DNA of 9,596 nt from Xanthobacteraceae bacterium (GTDB taxonomy: Bacteria > Pseudomonadota > Alphaproteobacteria > Rhizobiales > Xanthobacteraceae): the NCBI GenBank assembly GCA_030036975.1, contig JASHSE010000531.1, forward strand, positions 1 to 9,596, read 5' to 3'. Shown here piece by piece: positions 5,655 to 9,596 of the stretch (the stretch's first letter is position 1; the number at the start of each line of letters is the position of its first letter). Made by a program: the position numbers and the translations under genes. Under the pieces are notes generated by a model, which made no database searches, had not been told where the DNA came from, and saw only the letters and a list, made by a program, of their open reading frames with translations.

Positions 5655-6329
5655 ATGATTAACGTTAAGGCTCAAGCCTACGTGTTCGACGCCTACGGCA
5701 CGTTGTTCGACGTCCACGCCGCGCTTGCGCGGCATCGCGCCGAGGCCGGCCCCGACGCCGAACGGTTTTCCGAAATCTGGCGCACCAAGCAGCTCGAATA
5801 TAGCTGGACGCTGACGCTTGCCGGCGCCTATCTCGATTTCTGGACCCTCACCGAGCGCGCGCTCGATTACGCTTTCGCCCGCGTTCCCTCGGTGAGCCGG
5901 GCGCTGCGACCAAAACTGCTCGACGCCTATTTCCAGCTCGATGCATTCCCCGACGCGTCCGCGACTCTGGTTGCGCTCAAAACGCGCGGGCTACGGCTCG
6001 CCATCCTGTCCAACGGGTCGCCGCAAATGCTCGCTGCCGCGGCGGAAGCATCGGACCTCGCCGCATCGCTCGACGCGGTGCTCTCGGTCGATGCGGTGCG
6101 CGTCTATAAGCCTCGGCCGGAAGTCTATGCTCTCGTCACCGATCGACTCGGGATTCGCGCGCCGGAGGTCGTTTTCGTCTCGTCCAATCGCTGGGACGTG
6201 ATGGGCGCCGCGTCATTCGGCTTTAACGCCGTGTGGGTCAACCGCGGTCGGATGCCCGATGAATACCCCCATGCGCAGCCAAGCCGAGTGATCGCCGCCC
6301 TCGCAGAACTGCCCGCGCTCGGCCTCTGA
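5655..6329 (+). CDS. Type II (S)-2-haloacid dehalogenase, HAD superfamily
   Basis: The 224-residue protein carries the full residue set of type II haloacid dehalogenases. The nucleophile is D12 in VFDAYGTLFDV, with T16 in the same motif. R43 is in WRTKQLEYSW, the segment that binds the substrate carboxylate. S119-N120 is in AILSNGSPQ, K152 in RVYKPRPEVY with Y158 nearby, and S176/S177/N178 and D181 in FVSSNRWDVMGA. These match D10, T14, R41, S118, K151, Y157, S175, N177 and D180 of the Pseudomonas L-DEX enzyme. Such enzymes hydrolyse short 2-haloalkanoic acids to 2-hydroxy acids with inversion. The ATG at 5655 has GGAG eight bases upstream; the open frame extends further upstream only as the shadow of the aminotransferase gene. 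The natural substrate is unknown and no haloacid transporter is nearby. Confidence 0.88.
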   Translation: MINVKAQAYVFDAYGTLFDVHAALARHRAEAGPDAERFSEIWRTKQLEYSWTLTLAGAYLDFWTLTERALDYAFARVPSVSRALRPKLLDAYFQLDAFPDASATLVALKTRGLRLAILSNGSPQMLAAAAEASDLAASLDAVLSVDAVRVYKPRPEVYALVTDRLGIRAPEVVFVSSNRWDVMGAASFGFNAVWVNRGRMPDEYPHAQPSRVIAALAELPALGL

Positions 6330-6365
6330 GCGGAGTGCAAAACACCCGAGCCTGGCGTCAATCCA

Positions 6366-6611
6366 TTAGGCGGCGTTGTCCTGCCCGTTTGCGGCCTCGC
6401 CGGTTTTCAGGGCGGTCACAACCTGCTGCTTGGTCAGCCGCGTGCCGTCGTCGCCCTCGATCAGCAGCGTGACCCGGCCGCTGTCATTGACGTGGCGCGC
6501 CCAATTCATCGCTTCATCGAGCAGACCGAACTCCTTGTAAAGATGCCGATCCTTCTCCAGCGGCGAGATGGCTTCCGAGCCGCGCGGCCCCGAATAAACG
6601 CGATAGCTCAT
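6366..6611 (-). CDS. Small conserved-looking protein, 81 aa, unknown function
   Basis: The start at 6611 is set by a strong AGGAGGT six bases upstream. The longer frame from 6662 lacks one and begins with low-complexity residues. The product is soluble, with no signal or membrane segment. It opens with MSYRVYSGPRGSE, has a predicted helix around DEAMNWARHVNDSG, a strand VTLLIEGDDGTRLT and a second helix QQVVTALKTG, then a flexible polar tail. The compact strand-helix-strand-helix pattern suggests a small folded domain. I do not recognise a family. It is the last gene of a minus-strand series, 121 bases after the cytochrome gene, so it may have its own promoter. Confidence 0.7.
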   Translation of the reverse strand: MSYRVYSGPRGSEAISPLEKDRHLYKEFGLLDEAMNWARHVNDSGRVTLLIEGDDGTRLTKQQVVTALKTGEAANGQDNAA

Positions 6612-6732
6612 GTGCTGACCTCCTGGTGCAGAACAGGTGCTGGGCAACGCGCAACCCGGCACCCGCGTTCCCGCTGCACGGGGCCGGCTATCCTACCGCA
6701 GAGCCGAAATAGCCGCGATTTCGATTATTCCT

Positions 6733-7191
6733 TTACTGCCTCTGCGGCTCGAAAGCCTGATCGCTGTATGGCAGGAGCGACGGCCGCTGAATTACGATGA
6801 AGGCGTGATCGAGCGTATGATGGCAATTGTTACAGCCGGCGCTCAGGCTATCGAACGCCGTCATGAACGCCGCGCGATTCTTGTCCTCGATCGCCTTCTG
6901 CAGCGCCTTGATAGGAGCACCGACCATTTGCTCCACGGTGTCGCCGCCGAGCAATTTGTTGACGTCGTCGAAACCGTCGTTGAGCTCGTCCACTTCGTAA
7001 TCGGCGAGCGGCCAATTGCCGGCCCGGCCCGCGAACCACAGCTTGATATGGCGCAATTGCTGGAGGATCATGATTTCAGTCAGGCCGGGCACGTTCGCTG
7101 CATCACCCGCCGGCGGCGCCGCGTTCTGCGCGCTCGCCGTGACGCCGAGAAGCATCGCTGCCGCCAGGGCTGCAAAAAATAGCCATTTCAT
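6733..7191 (-). CDS. Exported cytochrome c'/c556-like protein
   Basis: The 152-residue protein starts with a clear Sec signal peptide (MKWLFFAALAAAMLLGVTASA, cleavage near residue 21), so it acts in the periplasm. The mature part is mainly helical and has one haem c motif near the C-terminus (AGCNNCHH: C120, C123, H124). A C-terminal CxxCH in a helical bundle is the arrangement of cytochromes c' and c556. M41, in EIMILQQLRHIKLW of the first helix, could be the sixth ligand as in c556; if not used, the haem would be five-coordinate as in c'. GGAG lies six bases before the ATG at 7191. The gene follows the secreted four-cysteine protein after only 20 bases, so they are very likely co-transcribed. 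Partner and redox role are unknown. Confidence 0.78.
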   Translation of the reverse strand: MKWLFFAALAAAMLLGVTASAQNAAPPAGDAANVPGLTEIMILQQLRHIKLWFAGRAGNWPLADYEVDELNDGFDDVNKLLGGDTVEQMVGAPIKALQKAIEDKNRAAFMTAFDSLSAGCNNCHHTLDHAFIVIQRPSLLPYSDQAFEPQRQ

Positions 7192-7211
7192 GAATTTCTC
7201 CGTGCAGAACT

Positions 7212-7790
7212 TCAGCTCAACGGAACCAGCGTCCCGGTGCAGGCTTTCGGATGTGCGGTCTGGCAGGCTTCATACAGCGCAGGACAGGCTTTTGCCGCGG
7301 CCAGCGCGGCATCGATCGTATTGTCCCTGTCGCCTGCCGCGCGCGCCGACCCGTCATAAGTGAGCACGGCGTTATCGCGGTCGATATTGCGGTCGGTCAT
7401 CAGAAAACTCTCGGCGGCATTGTAAAACGTGGTCGCCATGCTGATCGCTTCTTGCAGCTTCTTGGTGAAGACCGCGTTGGCGTGCGGATCGGGATGGACC
7501 ACGCGGGCGTGCACGGCGGCGTCCGTATAGAGCGCGTTGAGCTTGAAGTAGACGCCACCGCACTCTGCCAGCACCAGCCAGTATGGCTTGCCGGCGAACG
7601 AACTGGGCGAGGCCACCACGGTGTCGCGCCTATCGATCGGGACCGGCGGCGGCGGTCGCTCGACCTCGCCGCGCGTGCGCCTGTGGTAACGGTGCGGGTG
7701 ACGTTGCGCGTCGGCTTGCGTCGTCGCGACCGACACTGCTGCGACAAGGGCCAAGGCGATGAGCGCGGCTTTCGTCAAAATTCCGGGCAT
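7212..7790 (-). CDS. Secreted four-cysteine protein, unknown function
   Basis: From the ATG at 7790 the protein has 192 residues. It has a signal peptide (residues 1 to about 29, hydrophobic core LIALALVAAVSV, ending ADAQ). A short His/Arg-rich and Pro-rich segment follows (RHPHRYHRRTR, then RPPPPVP), then a folded region from about residue 60 rich in helix. Cysteines at C77, C169, C176 and C184 could form two disulfides in the periplasm. I do not recognise the family. The longer frame back to 7880 would overlap the SDR gene and bury the signal peptide, so I reject it. There is no SD. Instead a TATAAT box ends six bases before the ATG, implying a leaderless message. The cytochrome gene follows 20 bases downstream, suggesting the two exported proteins work together. 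Confidence 0.72.
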   Translation of the reverse strand: MPGILTKAALIALALVAAVSVATTQADAQRHPHRYHRRTRGEVERPPPPVPIDRRDTVVASPSSFAGKPYWLVLAECGGVYFKLNALYTDAAVHARVVHPDPHANAVFTKKLQEAISMATTFYNAAESFLMTDRNIDRDNAVLTYDGSARAAGDRDNTIDAALAAAKACPALYEACQTAHPKACTGTLVPLS

Positions 7791-7796
7791 GGCGCG

Positions 7797-7826
7797 ATTA
7801 TAGGCCGGCCGCCGCGCGGCGCTCAA
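7797..7826 (-). promoter_or_regulatory. Strong sigma70-type promoter giving a leaderless transcript
   Basis: On the minus strand TTGAGC (7826-7821) and a perfect TATAAT (7802-7797) are 18 bases apart. Only six bases separate TATAAT from the ATG at 7790, so transcription should start at or within a base or two of the start codon. The spacer is almost pure G/C. Confidence 0.6.
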
Positions 7827-7840
7827 AGTTCTGCAGCTGT

Positions 7841-8542
7841 TTAGAACTTTTCTACCCACGGCCGCAGCTCGATCTCCCACGCCCAGGCGCTACGGTCCTG
7901 CCGCAGCAGGTCGAGATAAGCCTGCGCGATCGCGTCCGGATCGAGCGTGCTGGCGGGGCGGTCGGGCGGATCGGGGCGCCGCACGCTACGGATGCCGCCG
8001 TCGATGACGACATGGGCGACGTGAATGCCTTGCGGCGACAATTCGCGCGCCATGCTCTGCGCCAGGCCGCGCAACGCGAACTTGCCCATGGCGAACGGCG
8101 CCGACTGCGCGTAGCCCTTGACGCTTGCCGAGGCGCCGGTGAACAGGATCGCGCCGCGCCCGCGCGGCACCATGCGCTTGGCCGCCTGCTGCGCCACCAG
8201 GAATCCGCCATAGGCGCTGACCGCCATGGATTTCGCCACCTCGGGCGGGTCGAGGTCGACGAAAGGCCCGCGGGTGCGATAGCTCGCGTTGTAGACGACC
8301 ACCTCGAGAGCGCCGAGCGCGCTCTCGACGTCGGCAAACAGCTTCGCCACTTGACCCTGGTCGGTGGCGTCGCAGGCAAAGGCCTTGCCGCGCACGTCCG
8401 CAGCCAGCGTGTTCAGTTCGCCGGCCCGGCGGGCGGCAAGTGCGATTGCCATCCCGGCTTTGTTGAAGGTGCGCGCCAAGGACGCGGAGAGTCCTGGCCC
8501 CACGCCGACGATGAGCGCGGTCCGATACATAGGGTCGTTCAT
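7841..8542 (-). CDS. Short-chain dehydrogenase/reductase-fold protein with degenerate active site
   Basis: The 233-residue protein has the SDR Rossmann fold. The glycine-rich loop is GVGPGLSAS (residues 13-21), AARR follows at 36-39 (arginines that usually favour NADP), then CDATD at 57-61 and YNAS in place of NNAG at 84-87. Aligning to classical SDRs, the catalytic Asn is S109, the Ser is A137 and the Tyr of YxxxK is F150 (FAMGK). Only K154 of the tetrad remains. The rest is well preserved (KFALRGLAQSMARELSPQGIHVAHVVIDGGI). A similar FAxxK pattern occurs, as far as I recall, in a broad family of proteobacterial SDRs, so this is likely a family trait and not decay. AGGAG lies five bases before the ATG. 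Activity and substrate are unknown; it may bind a nucleotide without classical SDR chemistry. Confidence 0.85.
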   Translation of the reverse strand: MNDPMYRTALIVGVGPGLSASLARTFNKAGMAIALAARRAGELNTLAADVRGKAFACDATDQGQVAKLFADVESALGALEVVVYNASYRTRGPFVDLDPPEVAKSMAVSAYGGFLVAQQAAKRMVPRGRGAILFTGASASVKGYAQSAPFAMGKFALRGLAQSMARELSPQGIHVAHVVIDGGIRSVRRPDPPDRPASTLDPDAIAQAYLDLLRQDRSAWAWEIELRPWVEKF

Positions 8543-8678
8543 GGGGTCTCCTGTTCTCTGGCGATGAAAATTGCCGTCATCAATCCGCTAAACCTAGTCT
8601 TGATGGACGACGCTTACCATGACAAGCGTGACCTTGAGGGCGGACTGCGAAATCGCCATCTGGGAGCCGAGGGTCGCA

Positions 8679-8885
8679 ATGGACATACAACGTTTGCTCA
8701 TTGAGCTTGGCGTCTTGCTGCTGATCGTCGGCATTGCCTGGCCGGTCTTGACGCGGACCGGCATCGGCCGGCTTCCTGGCGACATCATGTTTCAGCGCGG
8801 CGGCGTTACGTTTTATTTTCCGTTGGTCACCTGCATCATCATCAGCGTCGTGCTGAGCGCGCTGTTTTGGCTATTCAACCGCTAA
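8679..8885 (+). CDS. DUF2905 small membrane protein
   Basis: The 68-residue protein has two transmembrane helices (about residues 5-22 and 43-65) joined by a short loop with the signature GIGRLPGDIMFQRGG followed by FYFPL. This is the DUF2905 pattern, found widely as a stand-alone small inner-membrane protein of unknown function. The start at 8679 is chosen because GAGGG lies five bases upstream and family members begin right before the first helix; the frame is open to 8619 without an SD. The gene is divergent from the SDR gene (136 bases between) and converges on the Rid gene 27 bases downstream. Confidence 0.88.
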   Translation: MDIQRLLIELGVLLLIVGIAWPVLTRTGIGRLPGDIMFQRGGVTFYFPLVTCIIISVVLSALFWLFNR

Positions 8886-8912
8886 CCGCGCGCGCCCGCA
8901 CGGCTGATCTGT

Positions 8913-9338
8913 TCAATCGATCACCGCAACCGCATTGATTTCGACCAGACAGCGCGGATCGGTGGCAAGCCGCACCACCTGCACGGTCGTCGTGGCCGGC
9001 TTGGCATCGCGAAAATATTCGGCCCAGATGCGGTTGAGCGCGTCCTGATCGGACAGGTCGGTAACGAAGCGGTCGGCGGTGACGACGTCGGCAAAGCTTG
9101 CTCCCACCGCCTGCAGTCCGCGCTTGAGGTTTTCCAACGCCGCGCGCGCCTGCCCTGCCATATCGCGCGGCATGGCGTCGAATTCCTCCGGCCGATGCGG
9201 ATGATGGTGATACACCGGCGCCGCGGTGACGCCAGCGAGATAGACGGTGGTGCCGCCCTTCACCTTGATCGCCGGCGCATACGGCATCCACAGATCGGGT
9301 GCGTCGGGCCAGTGGATGTGTTCGACGGTTTTGGGCAT
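8913..9338 (-). CDS. Rid-family (YjgF/YER057c/UK114) protein lacking the RidA arginine
   Basis: The 141-residue protein has the Rid fold: VYLAGVTAAP near the start, ARAALENLKRGLQAVGASFADVV in the middle, and the C-terminal PATTTVQVVRLATDPRCLVEINAVAVID. RidA proteins hydrolyse 2-aminoacrylate and other enamine/imine intermediates made by PLP enzymes. The key substrate-binding arginine (R105 in E. coli, in PARSCVEV) is T116 here (PATTTVQV), while the glutamate equivalent to E120 is kept (E133). This places the protein in a Rid subgroup that probably does not act as a classical imine deaminase. A His-rich insert (YHHHPHRPEEFDAMPRDM) follows the first strands. GGAGG lies five bases before the ATG at 9338. 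It is divergent from the HigB gene and shares its palindromic promoter region. Confidence 0.88.
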   Translation of the reverse strand: MPKTVEHIHWPDAPDLWMPYAPAIKVKGGTTVYLAGVTAAPVYHHHPHRPEEFDAMPRDMAGQARAALENLKRGLQAVGASFADVVTADRFVTDLSDQDALNRIWAEYFRDAKPATTTVQVVRLATDPRCLVEINAVAVID

Positions 9339-9355
9339 GACAGCCTCCGGGTTTC

Positions 9356-9383
9356 TTGTAACGCATAACGTTCTGCGTTACAA
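9356..9383. promoter_or_regulatory. 28-bp near-perfect palindrome, probable HigA operator
   Basis: TTGTAACGCA (9356-9365) is repeated exactly inverted as TGCGTTACAA (9374-9383), and the 8-base centre contains AACGTT, itself palindromic. Thirteen of fourteen position pairs are complementary. It covers the toxin promoter from -35 to -10. HigBA and related toxin-antitoxin loci are repressed by the antitoxin or the complex binding such dyads at the promoter, so this is very likely the autoregulatory operator. Confidence 0.75.
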
Positions 9384-9384
9384 T
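9356..9384 (+). promoter_or_regulatory. Sigma70-type promoter of higB, leaderless
   Basis: TTGTAA (9356-9361) and TACAAT (9379-9384) are exactly 17 bases apart. Seven bases separate TACAAT from the toxin ATG at 9392, so transcription should begin at or next to the start codon. No SD is present. By symmetry the opposite strand reads TTGTAA-N17-TACAAG toward the Rid gene, a weaker promoter. Confidence 0.65.
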
Positions 9385-9391
9385 CGCCCGC

Positions 9392-9596
9392 ATGATCGTC
9401 AGCTTTCGCGATAACCAGACGGCGGCGATCTGGTCGGGCCGGCGCAGCGCGCACCTGCCGGGGAACATTCAGGCAGCCGCCCTGCGAAGGCTCCGTCTGC
9501 TCAACAACGCCAAGCGCCTAGAAGATCTTCGCGTCCCTCCGGGAAATCGACTTGAGACCTTGGCAGGAGACCAAAAGGGACAACATTCCATCCGCA
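9392..9596 (+). CDS. higB: HigB/RelE-type toxin of a type II toxin-antitoxin system (3' end outside window)
   Basis: From the ATG at 9392, 68 residues are visible before the right edge. The pattern is that of the HigB (PF05015-type) toxins of about 92-94 residues: MIVSFRDNQTAAIWSGRRS, LPGNIQAAALRRLRLLNNA, a DLRVPPGNRLETL core and GDQKGQHSIR, which normally leads into the INDQWRICF strand just past the edge. HigB toxins are ribosome-dependent mRNA-cleaving enzymes. In most such loci the toxin gene comes first and higA, an HTH antitoxin, follows within a few bases, so higA should begin about 80-100 bases beyond the window. The gene is absent from standard open-frame lists of this window only because it runs off the edge. 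The proposed start lacks an SD, fitting the leaderless promoter right upstream. Confidence 0.85.
   Translation, partial: MIVSFRDNQTAAIWSGRRSAHLPGNIQAAALRRLRLLNNAKRLEDLRVPPGNRLETLAGDQKGQHSIR

Noticed and set aside
7791..7880. 30-residue extension of the four-cysteine protein
   Set aside because: It would bury the signal peptide, overlap the SDR gene and span the TATAAT promoter.
8600..8640. ACGCTT-N8-AAGCGT inverted repeat between the SDR and DUF2905 genes
   Set aside because: Six-base arms in a single copy with no matching promoter elements; chance is likely.
9385..9391. Shine-Dalgarno for higB
   Set aside because: The seven bases between -10 and ATG are C/G-rich with no AGG or GAG, which supports a leaderless message.

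Overview
The window is high-GC DNA from an alphaproteobacterium, most likely a Hyphomicrobiales member close to Bradyrhizobium/Rhodopseudomonas. This is inferred from gene content: a Ros/MucR regulator next to a SufE protein and a DUF5330 protein, a DivJ-like membrane sensor kinase, DUF2905, and frequent SD-less or GTG starts. Most of it is ordinary chromosomal backbone with short intergenic gaps. I see no IS element, CRISPR array, tRNA or rRNA. The only accessory-type item is the start of a HigB-type toxin gene at the right edge.

Layout, left to right. (1) The left edge holds the N-terminal part of a multi-pass sensor histidine kinase (minus strand, truncated by the window edge). A 450-base divergent spacer with a near-consensus CtrA box follows. 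(2) A plus-strand pair, DUF5330 exported/membrane-anchored protein and sufE, converges on a minus-strand mucR-like gene with only 7 bases between the stop codons. (3) mucR has a recognisable sigma70-type promoter with a perfect 10-bp palindrome just after the predicted start of transcription. Upstream of it, on the same strand, lies a two-TM protein with a long Pro/Ala-rich linker and a small conserved C-terminal domain. (4) A Fe-type superoxide dismutase (plus) converges with a fold-type IV branched-chain aminotransferase (minus), with two hairpins between them. A type II 2-haloacid dehalogenase diverges from the aminotransferase. (5) A minus-strand series runs from 8542 to 6366: an SDR lacking most catalytic residues, a secreted four-cysteine protein, a cytochrome c'/c556-like protein and an 81-aa protein. 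The secreted protein has its own TATAAT promoter, placed so that its mRNA would be leaderless. (6) A DUF2905 membrane protein (plus) converges with a Rid-family protein (minus). Rid and the toxin gene diverge from a 28-bp near-perfect palindrome that contains complete -35 and -10 elements on the toxin strand.

How the genes work together: SufE (Fe-S sulfur transfer) and SOD are housekeeping or oxidative-stress functions. The kinase and MucR are regulators, possibly linked to the CtrA cell-cycle network. The exported cytochrome and four-cysteine protein probably work in the periplasm, but no pathway can be read from the sequence. The best leads are the symmetric HigB operator-promoter shared with the Rid gene, two apparently leaderless promoters, the MucR-like protein lacking the last zinc ligand, and the catalytically degenerate SDR.
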